NCBI GenBank assembly: GCA_030710605.1
Contig: CP092886.1
Location: 165,818,573 to 165,882,572, forward strand
Source: Cordylochernes scorpioides
Taxonomy: Eukaryota > Arthropoda > Arachnida > Pseudoscorpiones > Chernetidae
DNA: 64,000 nt
Reading direction: 5' to 3'
Shown: one piece after another, positions 43,944 through 53,495 of the stretch
Position numbering within the stretch: the first letter of the stretch is position 1
How the letters are laid out: each line of letters opens with the position of its first letter
Notes under the pieces: generated by a model
Told to the model about the DNA's origin: nothing
The model's input: the letters and a program-made list of their open reading frames with translations, nothing else
Databases searched by the model: none
Translations under genes and position numbers: made by a program

Positions 43944-46580
43944 CTAAACGTCAGGGCCGGGTCGTCGGAATCGGGGATTGATATCTCCTTTATTTTGTAG
44001 AATATCTTGTATGGTTGGATTATTTGAATTTTGCATTTGGAGATATAATTTCTTAACGGAAGTTTGGTACATATCTTCTAGATCGGGTTGGTTCAAGTCC
44101 TCTTTCAGTATCTTGTTTGATAGGTTGAATGGAGCTCCAATACTTGTCCGAAGGCAGATTCTCATAAATGCGTTTATCCTATTTTTGTTCGTGGTTGTAA
44201 TATATTTACACCAAATTGGGAGTGCGTATGTTACTATCGGGAGGATACAACTTCTGTATAGAGTAAACTTTTGTTTTGTAGTCAATTTGCTTCTATAGTT
44301 GAACAGGCTTGATAATGTTATTTTTGCGATTTTTGCTTTCTTTATGATATTTTTGACATGCATGTTGAATTTCAACTTGGAGTCTAAGGTAACTCCAAGA
44401 TATTTAACGCTGTCAGTCCAGTTAATAGGGCTCTGGTTTACCTTTAGGATGGATTGTGGCTTGAATTTTTTGTTGTCTAGTGGAGGAAAAATTATTGCCT
44501 GAGACTTTTTTGGGTTGATGTCTAATTTCCAATCGTTGCACCATTTGGTTATACTATTTATGTAATTTTGGAGTTGTGTAGTTATTATTCCTATTGATTT
44601 GGAGTTTGCTAAAATTGCTGCGTCATCTGCGAAAAGTTTTATTTGACATTTTGGATGTTGAGGGAAATCGTTGATGTAGATGTTGAATAGGTAGGGTCCA
44701 AGGATAGAGCCTTGAGGGACTCCAATCTGGGTTGGTTTTGCCGTGGTTATATAATTCCCTTGCTTAATTGAAAAGGTTCTGTCCTGGAGATAGTTTTTCA
44801 AGAATTTGATGAAATCCCTTGGAAATTGTTTTTTTGTTATTTTTGCTATCAAGCCATCATGCCATACTCTATCAAAGGCTTTGGTAAGGTCTAGAAAAAC
44901 AGCACCTACTGCCTCCTTGTGGGACTTTCTTATTTGGATGTAGTCTATTACTGTGATTAGCTGGTGGGTTGAGGAGTGTCCTTTTCTGAATCCAAATTGT
45001 TGAGGAATGATAAAGTTAATAGAATCCATGTATGTCTGCAATCTGCGAAGAACAATCCTCTCGTATACCTTACCGATGGTAGAGAGAAGGCTGATTGGTC
45101 TGAGATCTTCAGGTGATTTGACAGGTGATTTTTTTGGAATGGTTATGATAATGGCATGTTTCCATGTCTTCGGGAAGTAGCACAGGTGTAATGCAGCATT
45201 GAAGATCCCAGCGAGGAAAACTATCCATTTGATGGGGAGGTTTTTAGTCATTTGCGGCGTAATATTGTCGTGGCCTGGAGCTTTGTGATTACCTAGGTTT
45301 TTAATCACTTCCTTGACTTCATTTGGCGTTGTCATTGATAGTATATTCTCTTGGGGATGATGGCAACTGTTATCTGTTAGGTAAGACGGAACCTCATCCT
45401 CCGCCTTGGAAAAGTGTTTGGAAAAATGCTCTGAAAGATCATTTCCAATTTCTTTGTCGGTCAGCAAGGTTTTTCCATTTGCATTTAAACTAGTGATTTT
45501 GTCAGTTTTTTTCCTAATGGGTTTTGTTTTTTTCCAGAAGTCTGTTGGGCTCGATTCAAGTTTGCTTAAAAAACTATTCCAATTTTCAGATTTCTCTGCT
45601 TCAAGGGCTTGATTTACCTTTCCTTGAAGATTGAGGTAAGTAGCTCTATGAGCTGGATCCCAGGTTGATTGCCATCTTTTCCTAGCTTTATTTTTCTCCC
45701 TTATTAAGGCTTTGGTTTTTGGGTTCTTTATTAATTTGGAAGATGAGACTATGGTGTTTTTCGAGTAGCTATTATTAATTTTCTCGTTTAAAAATCCAAC
45801 TGCTGAATCAATGTCTACTTCAGTTTTCAAGGGGAGTCTGGGGGGCGTTGTGGAGATTAGATCTTGTTGAAAATGAACCCAATTAGTTACTCGGCTGAGC
45901 TGGGTTGTGAATTCATCCTTTGGGCAATTCAATTCAAAGATTACAGGGAGATGGTCAGATGATAAATCGTCGGAGGTTCTGGCCTTTGGGGTCCAGGGAA
46001 TATTTTTAAGTACAGCGAAGTCTAGGAAATCGGGATTGCCGAGTGGACTGTAATGCGTGGGTGACGAAGGTGCGACAATGTCGAGGCTTTCGCTTTCAGA
46101 GAAATTGTGCAGCACGATTCCACTGTTATTTGAAGTCCTTGATCCCCAAAGAGGGTGTTTGGAGTTCCAGCCTCCTGCAATGATTATTGAGTGGTTGTGT
46201 TTTATCAGTTGGTTCAAATCTTCTTCCAATAATGGTGCATCAGGCTTCTTATAAATTGCTGTGATTTGCAAGAGTGTTTTTCCATCTGGTTTTATCAAAA
46301 TTGAAGTATTTTCCAAGTTTAATGTATGAATCAGCATATTTTTATATTTAAAAAAGGATTTTATGATGATGGCTGTTCCCCCACCTTTTCCTGTAATTCG
46401 ATCAGTTCTAATGGTTTGATAGTTCCTGAACTTTAGATCAATTGAGGGTTTAAGGTGAGTTTCACTGAGCAGAGCAATGTCAATTGAGTTATCTTCTAAA
46501 AAGTGCAATAATTCTTCTTTCTTTGATCTGATTCCGTTACAATTCCAAGCAATAATTTTAAAAGGTAATTTGCAATTCAT
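43944..46580 (-). CDS. Jockey ORF2: endonuclease and reverse transcriptase (878 aa)
   Basis: Carries out target-primed reverse transcription of the element. Endonuclease (residues about 1-230): IIAWNCNGIRSKK, IDIALLSETHLKPS, KGGGTAIIIK, IIIAGGWNSKHPLWGSR and SSDHLPVIFELN. The motif usually written GGDWNSKH reads GGWNSKH, so a catalytic Asp seems to be missing. RT (about 440-730): NHKAPGHDNITPQ, TIPKKSPVKSPEDLRPISLL, QQFGFRKGHSSTHQL, VFLDLTKAFDRVWHDGL (Asp), IGVPQGSILGPYLFNIY, IKLFADDAAILAN (catalytic FADD) and VKYLGVTLDSKLKF. No RNase H domain follows, typical of Jockey. The ATG at 46580 overlaps the ORF1 stop, suggesting coupled reinitiation of translation. Confidence 0.9.
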   Translation of the reverse strand: MNCKLPFKIIAWNCNGIRSKKEELLHFLEDNSIDIALLSETHLKPSIDLKFRNYQTIRTDRITGKGGGTAIIIKSFFKYKNMLIHTLNLENTSILIKPDGKTLLQITAIYKKPDAPLLEEDLNQLIKHNHSIIIAGGWNSKHPLWGSRTSNNSGIVLHNFSESESLDIVAPSSPTHYSPLGNPDFLDFAVLKNIPWTPKARTSDDLSSDHLPVIFELNCPKDEFTTQLSRVTNWVHFQQDLISTTPPRLPLKTEVDIDSAVGFLNEKINNSYSKNTIVSSSKLIKNPKTKALIREKNKARKRWQSTWDPAHRATYLNLQGKVNQALEAEKSENWNSFLSKLESSPTDFWKKTKPIRKKTDKITSLNANGKTLLTDKEIGNDLSEHFSKHFSKAEDEVPSYLTDNSCHHPQENILSMTTPNEVKEVIKNLGNHKAPGHDNITPQMTKNLPIKWIVFLAGIFNAALHLCYFPKTWKHAIIITIPKKSPVKSPEDLRPISLLSTIGKVYERIVLRRLQTYMDSINFIIPQQFGFRKGHSSTHQLITVIDYIQIRKSHKEAVGAVFLDLTKAFDRVWHDGLIAKITKKQFPRDFIKFLKNYLQDRTFSIKQGNYITTAKPTQIGVPQGSILGPYLFNIYINDFPQHPKCQIKLFADDAAILANSKSIGIITTQLQNYINSITKWCNDWKLDINPKKSQAIIFPPLDNKKFKPQSILKVNQSPINWTDSVKYLGVTLDSKLKFNMHVKNIIKKAKIAKITLSSLFNYRSKLTTKQKFTLYRSCILPIVTYALPIWCKYITTTNKNRINAFMRICLRTSIGAPFNLSNKILKEDLNQPDLEDMYQTSVKKLYLQMQNSNNPTIQDILQNKGDINPRFRRPGPDV

Positions 46581-47773
46581 TGTAGGTATGTTTTGATTAC
46601 TTGCATCAATTTTTCACACAGGTCCTTAGTTTCAGAACGAGAAGTTTTTCTTGTCACAACCTCAGTATTGCTTTGGTTTTGTTGTTCTACCATTTTCGGC
46701 AGTGTTTCAGATCTTTTTGAAATCGGAAGTGGGTTGTTAGGTTTGTACTGACCAGGGTATCTTGGCTGTTGCTGATGTACTCTTGGAAACTTAGGGCATC
46801 CGCGGTAATTGGCTGTGTGCGCTTCTTCGCAGTTTGCACACTTTGGGGGAAGTTGTCTTGACTTTCTTGGGCAGTCCTTCGAATGGTGCTCCTCGGCACA
46901 CTTGACGCATTTTGGCTTCAGGAAGCAGTTAAGTTGACCGTGCCCAAAACCCTGGCAGTTGAAGCATTGAGTCACACGGTTTGTTGTTCTGAAAGATTCT
47001 ACTGCAATTTTCTGATAGAGAAGTTCAGTTATTCCGTAAATTTTCTTGTTGTGTTCATTTTTCGGTAATTCTACCAGTACTAAATTCATTGGCCTTTTAG
47101 TTGATTGTCTATGAAGTCTCTTCACAGAGGTCTCAGTAAAGCCCATTGTTGCAAGTTCTATTGCTATATCTTCAGTCTTGTAGGCTGTTGTCACGCCCTT
47201 TAATACCACTTTGAGCGGTTTTTCTTCTTGGAGTCTATAAGAGTAGCCGCCATTATTTTTTTGAACATATTCCCTGATTTTTTTGAAGTCTGAAATATTT
47301 TTGGCCTTGATAATGTGCTTATTTCCTGAGATCGTACATTGGAATTTATCTGTGCACAGGTCTTTCAGCTCTTGGCAGAGCAACTTCCAGTCTGTTACAT
47401 TTTCTGCTATTACAGGTGGTATTCTTGGCTTTTTTGCATGTGTGACTTTTGTCCAAGGACCATCTTCATCAATGTCTTCTTCGTTAACCTGAGGAGGGTT
47501 AGCTGCGGACGTTTCTTGAGGGACTTCAGTTACCTCGTTCATGGAGACTTCGTTTTCATTATGCTGTGATACAACTTCCATTCTCGGTGTCTTATGGCTA
47601 CGTGATGTTGAATCTGATGGAGATTCGCGAGTTCGTTTCTTTGTTGAAAGAGTTTCTTCTACTTTGTACTCGATGCCACATTTTTCAAGAATTTTCAAAA
47701 GTATGTTGGTTTCGATTATACTGACCTTTTCGCCAGCTGGGCCGATCGTTGATTTGATTACAATAGGCTGCAT
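46577..47773 (-). CDS. Jockey ORF1: Gag-like nucleic-acid-binding protein
   Basis: Coats element RNA and assists integration. I place the start at 47773 (MQPIVIKSTIGPAGEKV), giving about 398 aa. The frame is open upstream to an ATG at 47818, but that ATG lies in the target site duplication, outside the element. A polar N-terminal half (KKRTRESPSDSTSRSHK) is followed by a PRE_C2HC-like region (LKVVLKGVTTAYKTEDIAIE to VKRLHRQS) and three zinc knuckles: CFNCQGFGHGQLNC, CVKCAEEHHSKDC and CANCEEAHTANYRGC. The ORF ends in TGA overlapping the ORF2 ATG. Confidence 0.88.
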   Translation of the reverse strand: MQPIVIKSTIGPAGEKVSIIETNILLKILEKCGIEYKVEETLSTKKRTRESPSDSTSRSHKTPRMEVVSQHNENEVSMNEVTEVPQETSAANPPQVNEEDIDEDGPWTKVTHAKKPRIPPVIAENVTDWKLLCQELKDLCTDKFQCTISGNKHIIKAKNISDFKKIREYVQKNNGGYSYRLQEEKPLKVVLKGVTTAYKTEDIAIELATMGFTETSVKRLHRQSTKRPMNLVLVELPKNEHNKKIYGITELLYQKIAVESFRTTNRVTQCFNCQGFGHGQLNCFLKPKCVKCAEEHHSKDCPRKSRQLPPKCANCEEAHTANYRGCPKFPRVHQQQPRYPGQYKPNNPLPISKRSETLPKMVEQQNQSNTEVVTRKTSRSETKDLCEKLMQVIKTYLQ

Positions 47774-47818
47774 ATTTTTCCTGAAAAAATTATCTCTCAC
47801 TTTTCTGTTATATTGCAT

Positions 47819-47925
47819 TTTTGGAACTTCCTTTTATAGGTGACTGTTGTAAGACTCTTGGAATGGGTATTTTAGAAGAACTATGGACATAAGCTTTTAG
47901 GACAGCAGAATTAAATATAATTATA
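47819..47925 (+). repeat. Dispersed repeat family D, right half (split by Jockey)
   Basis: Continues family D after the Jockey: GGAACTTCCTTTTATAG, GAATGGGTATTTTAGA, CATAAGCTTTTAGGACAGC, as at 62340-62440. Confidence 0.9.
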
Positions 47926-47998
47926 AATATATAATATGCTTCGAGCAATCGCTCTTCCGCAAATATCAAATTGTGTCTTTTATTAGAACAATAATGTT

Positions 47999-48110
47999 AC
48001 GATGTACTAGAGCGCCATCTGTTATCAAATTATAAAACTATTTTAGAGGCGTAATATTCTTTTAAAAATAAAACAATTTCTACTGTCCTTGCTGCGATGG
48101 AAAAATTAAA
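47999..48110 (+). repeat. Dispersed repeat family D, 5' part
   Basis: GATGTACTAGAGCGCCATCT through GATGGAAAAATTAAA, matching 43604-43715; the GGGAGGGCCTGG half is absent. Confidence 0.85.
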
Positions 48111-48869
48111 TTATTAATTTAATAATAAACATAATTGTTAACTCGAATGATTAAAATAAGTTACATTTTATATAGCATATAATTGTGACACTATGTGGGT
48201 TATTAAAAATAAAGATATAAAAAACACGAGACCAAATTCAGAGCGTTATGGGTCTGGTTCATGACTAGCATTGCTGCCAACATTCCTGACATTGTCGGCG
48301 CCGAAGCATTGCGTATAATTTACCTTTTTAAATTTGGTATTTTTATTTATTATTGAATAATATGCCATCCAAATTATGACATTACTATAAAATGTGGTCT
48401 ACAAGCGCGCCATCTGTAGTTGAAAATATAAATAATTCAAATGAGGTCCGTTTCTTTTATTTAAATACAACAATATATTGTTTACTGCCCTTTCTGAAAT
48501 GGTGAAAATATTGGAAGAAATAAAATAGAAATTTTCTCATTGACCTTGATTCCCAAGTCTGTACCCTCTCTTGAAATCATCCCACAACATGAGACAATTG
48601 CCTCATACAAATGAAACTTCGGGCATCTCTGACCTTTTACAGGAGAACACATACAATGAATAAAACTCCGCCTGATGCCAAACTTTGGCAAGCTTGAGAC
48701 GGTTTTAAAATAAAAAGAAGCTCATCTCCGGAAACCTTTTTAATTGTTTGAAAAATGAAACTAGTATTTTATCCACATTTTCACTTTATCACAGTAGGTT
48801 TTTGGTTTTCACTTTGCTCAATAGGAAAAAGTTTCTCACTGATTTGATTCGTGATTTTATTAATCTATA
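48111..48869. other. AT-rich non-coding stretch
   Basis: No gene or RNA recognised. Confidence 0.5.
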
Positions 48870-49076
48870 TATTCACTCGTGGACAAACTTAAGGAAGTGG
48901 AAAGTTTTTAATGTCGCCGGTCATCTATTGTTATCCTATGGTTATACCAACACTTGGTTATCCCATGTGTCTTCAATAAATGCCACTGTGTATCCAATAT
49001 TTTCCAGAGTTATTGTCTGAATCCCGATATACATGCTAAAAATTACAACTTCCTTAAGTTTTGACCATGAGTGTAT
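48870..49076 (+). mobile_element. MITE family M, full copy
   Basis: About 205 bp with TIRs CACTCGTGGACAAACTTAAG on the left and CTTAAGTTTTGACCATGAGTG on the right (one extra base than shown in places), TA at the borders. Interior landmarks: AAAGTTTTTAATGTCGCCGG, CACTTGGTTATCCCATGTG, GAGTTATTGTCTGAATCCCG. Another full copy lies at 60029-60238 and a near-full one at 49402-49600. TIR and TA fit a non-autonomous Tc1/mariner derivative. Confidence 0.82.
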
Positions 49077-49401
49077 ATGTTGTTGATGACACAATGATGA
49101 ATATATATGTATATATATAATGCTTATGTTATCGTTTGATTTTAATATTCTCATAACTCTAAACATCATAGATTATATATTCAAACAAGCGTAACTTTCA
49201 AATTGTATACTAATAATATAAAAAAAAAATGTAAAACTATTTAGCACGAATATTTTGTATAAAATTCTCTAATTTAAAAAACAGGTGACGCACGCCGCTT
49301 TATTCTTATAGACATTTTCTATTAATCATATTTAATAGTTAAATATTCAGAAAGATATTTTATTTTTGAAAAATCTAATTTTTAATATATTATAATTAAT
49401 A

Positions 49402-49600
49402 ATTAAGGAAGTAGAAAGTCTTTGATATAGCCAGTTGTCTGTGTAGTTTTTTTTTTTGAAGGAGACAAAGGCAATTTTTTGCACACTTGGTCATCCCATG
49501 TGACTTCAATATACCTAATATATTGCAGAGTTATTGTCTGGATCCCGATATACATGCTAAAAGATACAACTTCCTTAAGTTTTGCTCACGAGCGTGTGTG
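49402..49600 (+). mobile_element. MITE family M, left-truncated copy
   Basis: Starts AATTAAGGAAGTAGAAAG, keeps the interior and right TIR (ACTTCCTTAAGTTTTGCTCA). It contains AGGAGACAAAGGCAATTTTT, also present at 60100 but missing from the 48870 copy. Confidence 0.75.
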
Positions 49601-49639
49601 TATATATATATATTAAAATAAAATCGCTCACACGAACAT

Positions 49640-49805
49640 TTTTGATGAAAGAGCGCCATCTAGTGGAACAGAAATTAACGCTGATTGAGCTGTTCCCTGA
49701 TATTTGGTCAGCCCATTTTCTTGATAAATCAAGAAAAGCCAACCACGAACGCGTTTCGGGCTGTTGGCGCTCGTCAGCGTGGTGCAGGCTGTACTTCTAC
49801 GACTA
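49640..49805 (-). repeat. Ribozyme-bearing repeat family A, partial unit
   Basis: Contains GAGCGCCATCTAGTGGAACA, CCTGATATTTGGTCAGCCCA, TTTCTTGATAAATCAAGAAA and a hammerhead motif, in the inverse order of the unit at 60880-61085. It stops 14 bp before a Helitron. Confidence 0.75.
49737..49790 (-). ncRNA. Hammerhead ribozyme motif, type I (family A)
   Basis: Minus strand: stem I 5' arm AGCCUGCACCACG, core CUGACGA (49777-49771), stem II GCGCCAACAGCCC (one mismatch), GAAA, CGCGUU with cleavage after GUU, stem I 3' arm CGUGGUUGGCU pairing ACCACG and AGCC. GUU is a permitted NUH triplet but less efficient than GUC. Confidence 0.72.
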
Positions 49806-49818
49806 AATAGTTTTATTA

Positions 49819-50580
49819 TCTCTATATATATAAAAGTCAATTTCTGTCTGTCTGTCTGTCTGTTTCGCGATAAACTCAAAAACTACTGAACCAATTGGTA
49901 CCAAAATTTCCATACATATGTAAAAGAATACGGGGAAGACGATAGGCTATTTAAAAAAATATATAAATCAATTATTAAAACTATATATTCAAATTATTCA
50001 ACTTAGCTCACGAGCAGCGCCCTCTAGAACACGTGACGTTTTGACGGCGGGGGCGCCCATTGGCTGCCAGCGAGCACGTGACCTCCCTGCCGCCGGGCAC
50101 CCCCCCTCCGAAATAATGGAATCGCCCGGCTGCCGGCCGGTTGGCCATTTCGAGTTCCCACCGCGCGCGGTCCTGGCGTTGGTGACACAGCTGTGCCAGG
50201 TGCCAAAAAAGCCTCGCGGGTGACCTCCGGGAACTACGTCCATCTTCCATATGTAAAATACATTTAATCGTGTAAACCCGGGCGTTGCCCGGGTCAATCG
50301 TCTATATATAATAATTGTATAAACGAATGCAAGACAAAATCACCGCGAATGTTTCTTTTTTTTTTTAAGGCAATTTCTTTTTAAGGCAATTATCGTTTTG
50401 TAACGAATAGTATTTTAATTAAAACATTTTAAAAACACACAGTTTGCAACGGGACGTTTCACAAGAGTGACATCCATGGCGCCAATTTATAATTGTAACA
50501 AATAGTATTTGAATTAAAACGTTTTTAAAATATATACGCACTCGGGTAAAACCCGGGCGTTACCCGGGCCATTCGTCTAG
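49819..50580 (+). mobile_element. Non-autonomous Helitron with two 3'-end-like hairpins
   Basis: Begins TCTCTATATATATAAAAGTC after A and ends ATTCGTCTAG before T, with hairpin ACCCGGGCGTTACCCGGG (50551-50568). An earlier 3'-like end, AACCCGGGCGTTGCCCGGGT with TCAATCGTCTA after it (50275-50304), lies inside. Shares CGCCCGGCTGCCGGCC, GTTGGTGACACAGCT and TCCGGGAACTACGTCCATC with the Helitron at 24386. ORFs over the GC-rich block are multi-frame and not coding. Confidence 0.82.
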
Positions 50581-50960
50581 TATTAAATATATACTTATAC
50601 TGTGTATGTTATAAAAATATCCTGTCGGCTATTATTATATTAAATATTTTCAGAATGAAAGAATGTTTATTATTTGCTTGAGTTTGGTTTACATGAGTAT
50701 TTAAATTGCAGTCGTGGTAAAAGTAGTAAAACAGTTTTGAATCACAATTTGCTTTAATTATGCTAATAAAGTATAGAATACATAATTTTGAGAAAGTACT
50801 AACTGACTTAAGGCTTGAAGAATAAAAAAAATAAAAAAAAACTTAATAACATATCTACAAAATATTTGAGGCGACCAACTGGAAACGGAAATATCTTTAT
50901 TTACGGGGCTGCTAACCAAAATGAAGGATTTTTTAGCCCCAATGGCCGCGTAAAGCGGAA
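50581..50960. other. Non-coding stretch
   Basis: No gene recognised. Confidence 0.5.
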
Positions 50961-51077
50961 TATATAAAACCACTATGACCAGGCTGGGGAGGCTAGGGAC
51001 AGGATCTCCGTTAGGAAAGAGGCAGGTTAGGCCGGATTGGGTCCGCGGAGGTCAGGAAGCAGGAAAAGGCGGGAGGA

Positions 51078-51250
51078 CTAGAACTTTGCAGCTCTAGCTC
51101 TGGCAGTTGGGCAAGACATTGATCTTGCCTCGTGGTCGGCAGAGAGGCCCTTGGCTGAGCAGTTAGCGCACTTGGCCGTGCGCGGGTTGGCGAGAGTTGG
51201 ACAGCTTCGGCCTTGGTGGTCACTAGAAGCGCAGTGGAAGCAGGTGACCG
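51078..51250 (-). pseudogene. Second, orphan R1-type zinc-knuckle segment
   Basis: Minus strand: CFHCASSDHQGRSCP, then CANCSAKGLSADHEA, then SCPTARARAAKF and a stop, parallel to the end of the ORF1 just upstream (51502). The flanks share ACGGGCTACTAACCAAAA-type sequence with 50905, so the 3' end of an ORF1 has been duplicated in tandem. Only this fragment of the second ORF1 remains. Confidence 0.7.
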
Positions 51251-51501
51251 TAGCCGTCCAACTGGAAAGAGAAATTATGGTTTTACGGGCTACTAACCAA
51301 AAGTTATGATTTTTGAGCCCAAACTCGATGTCAGGTGGCAAGGGACCCTAGGATCTGGCGGCAGGAGATGTCTCGCAGGGGTGGTGGAAACGTTGGGCAA
51401 GCAGGGGAACAGCGCCAGGGTGCAGTGAGGCGGGTGCCTTGAATAGGCCAGGAATCCAGGAGAAGTGGCAGATGGAATTGGAGGCAGAAGGTCCTTGAAG
51501 C

Positions 51502-52730
51502 CTAGAACTTGAGGGCCCTAGACTTCAGTATGGGGCAGCTTGAGGCTCTCGCCTCGTGCTTGTCAGGAAGGCCCTTGGAGCAGCAGTTGGCACATTTGGA
51601 GGTGCGCTGGTCTGCAATGGATGGGCAGGTGCGGCTTTCATGGCCGTCTTCACCGCAGTGGAAGCACTTAGGAGCTCTGGTGCATTGGGCAGAGTTGTGG
51701 CCGAAGCCACAACAGCGGAAGCAGACGCGGGCGCGGATGGACTCCTCGAAGTTGAGGATTACTCCATCCACCACGATCCTCCCGCGAACGCCCAGGGCTC
51801 TAAAGGTCTTGAGGCCCACCTCGATGAAGGCGGTGCAGGTCCCGTTTCTGGGTGCAGAACAGTGCGCCACGCGCACCACCTTGTCCCCAGGAAGCTTTCT
51901 AACAGCAGCGGTTTCCAGGAAGGTCTCCTCAATGGTGGAGTTGGATGTCTCCTCATCCACTTTGAAGAGGCAGATTCGCGGCAGGATCTCCTTCTGCTGG
52001 CGGACCTTCATTCCATCCAGCTTGTTGGCCAGGGAGGTTGTAACCTCAGGGATGGTGTCAGGATTGCTGGAATGGAGGACCAGCTTCCCCTTGGTGCGCA
52101 GGGAGGCCCAAACGCCTTGGGGGAGAGTGTGAGCAGCGCGGACTGTTTTCAGCATCTCCCTTGGGTCAGCCTGTGGGTCATCTGAGATGACCACTGTGTG
52201 GGCCGCCGATTTTTCTCCATGGAGGATCACTTGGGCGGCCGCAGGCTTGGAGACGTGGGAAGGCACAGGTTTTGAAGGACCATTCAGGTTTGTCCTCTTT
52301 GCAGGCGGGTTGGGAGCTTCAGACTGCTTCCTTTTGGTTGGAGCAGAAGTAGGCAAGGTGGAGGCAGGCTTCTTGGCAGGGAGAGCAGCAGGAGCAGGAG
52401 TGGCGGGCTTGATTGGGTTAGTCTGGGAGCTGGTTTCCTTGCAGGAAGGAGCAGGGCAGGTTTGAGTGCTGCGGCAAGCAGTCTGGGGGAGGGTGCGAGG
52501 GTTTCGAGGGTGCCAGAGAGGTTCTCTACTTCAGCAAGGAGGGCCTTGACCAGCTCAGTTCGCATGGCGATGAAGCGGATAAGGTCCTCATGCAGGGTCT
52601 TCAGGGCAGGATGGCCAATGGAGCGCAGGATGTCGTGGTTGCGTGAGATCACCATTTCATCTTCCTTCTCCAGGTCGGCGACGTTCACGATGGGCTTGTA
52701 GGCCTTCTTTTTCTTCTTGGCAGGATTCAT
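51502..52730 (-). pseudogene. R1-type ORF1 (Gag-like), one frameshift
   Basis: Starts at 52730 with MNPAKKKKKAYKPIVNVADL; the first frame is valid for about 85 residues (DILRSIGHPALKTLHEDLIR). A shift near 52450-52480 moves the protein to the frame of the 284-aa ORF (52356-51502): KRKQSEAPNPPAKRTN, then an RNA-binding-like middle (PREMLKTVRAAHTLPQGVWA to GRIVVDGVILNFEE), then zinc knuckles CFRCCGFGHNSAQC, CFHCGEDGHESRTC and CANCCSKGLPDKHEA. The whole is about 410 aa, as in R1-group elements. No ORF2 (EN-RT) follows, so the element is 3'-truncated or internally deleted. Markedly GC-rich against its surroundings. Confidence 0.82.
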
Positions 52731-53400
52731 GTCAAGAGCAGAAAAGCAAAAAAAAAAAATAAAAAAATGGAAACAACGACACTGGGTTTATATAAGGAAA
52801 GCAGCGACATCTAGCGATCGACTAAACAGAGAGTAGTTTGCTCTAGAATTTATAATTTTAAAATAAAATATAATTTTTATATAACAAATTTTACTGGATT
52901 GTCCTGTTTTTACAGATTACAGAATCGAAAATAATTTAATCGAATCGAAAATAAAAAAAAAAAAATATTTAATAGTAACAGATCCAAGTATTTTTATTTC
53001 CAGTAAAGAAATGTATATTAAATTCAATACCTTTTGTAGATATATTTTAAAGCAACATATATATTTTATAGCAACAAATATCTTTTAAGAAACTGATAAT
53101 TTATATTATGCTTATTGTACATATTACCAGACACTTCTTTCTTTTGTACACAGTTCTTTTTCTCGTTTTTTTTACCTCTCTTTCTCATTGTTAACATCAT
53201 ATGACTATTCTATTCACGGTCTAAAATGATTGTATATATATGTATAGAAAAATGTATGACAGCGCAAGTGTCCCTAGGGGGACATAGCGCTTTAAATTGA
53301 AATAAATAAAAATAATAATATAACATATATACGGGCATTATTCTACCAGCAAAGGGTAAGGCGAGTCAGTGATGTTTGTTTATCTTTAACTCAGGTTTCA
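52731..53400. other. Probable R1 5' region, then AT-rich non-coding DNA
   Basis: 52731-52800 includes GGGTTTATATAAGGAAAGC and may be 5' UTR or promoter of the ORF1 unit. The rest shows no gene. Confidence 0.4.
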
Positions 53401-53429
53401 GGTCCCCCTGAAGCCAGAAAGTGCCGACA

Positions 53430-53495
53430 TGGCAATTAATGAGACCTGAAGAAGGGCAGTTGCTGCCTGAAAGCTCGTCGTGTTCAATTAAAGAA
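53430..53495 (+). ncRNA. Hammerhead-like motif
   Basis: CUGAAGA (53446-53452), stem II AGGGCAG-UU-GCUGCCU with one bulged G, GAAA (53469-53472), then GCUCGUC. Core strings are complete, but stem III and stem I pairing are poor, so activity is doubtful. Confidence 0.45.

Larger units (their letters stand above)
43793..47804 (-). mobile_element. Jockey-clade non-LTR retrotransposon, apparently full-length
   Basis: About 4.0 kb on the minus strand, inserted in a family D repeat. A perfect 14-bp TSD CTGTTATATTGCAT flanks it (43779-43792 and 47805-47818). The 3' end (left) is an AAATA-type tail, TATTTATTTATTT on the plus strand. ORF1 and ORF2 are each uninterrupted and overlap by ATGA. The 5' UTR is only about 31 nt if ORF1 starts at the internal Met, so slight 5' truncation is possible. 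Identical TSDs and open frames indicate a recent insertion. Confidence 0.92.

Noticed and set aside
47935-47985. Hammerhead from GAAGAGCGATTGCTCGAAGC (minus strand)
   Set aside because: Neither CUGANGA nor GAAA is intact.
51509-52185. Plus-strand ORFs of 207 and 209 aa
   Set aside because: Antisense of the R1 ORF1 with zinc knuckles; GC-rich DNA keeps several frames open.
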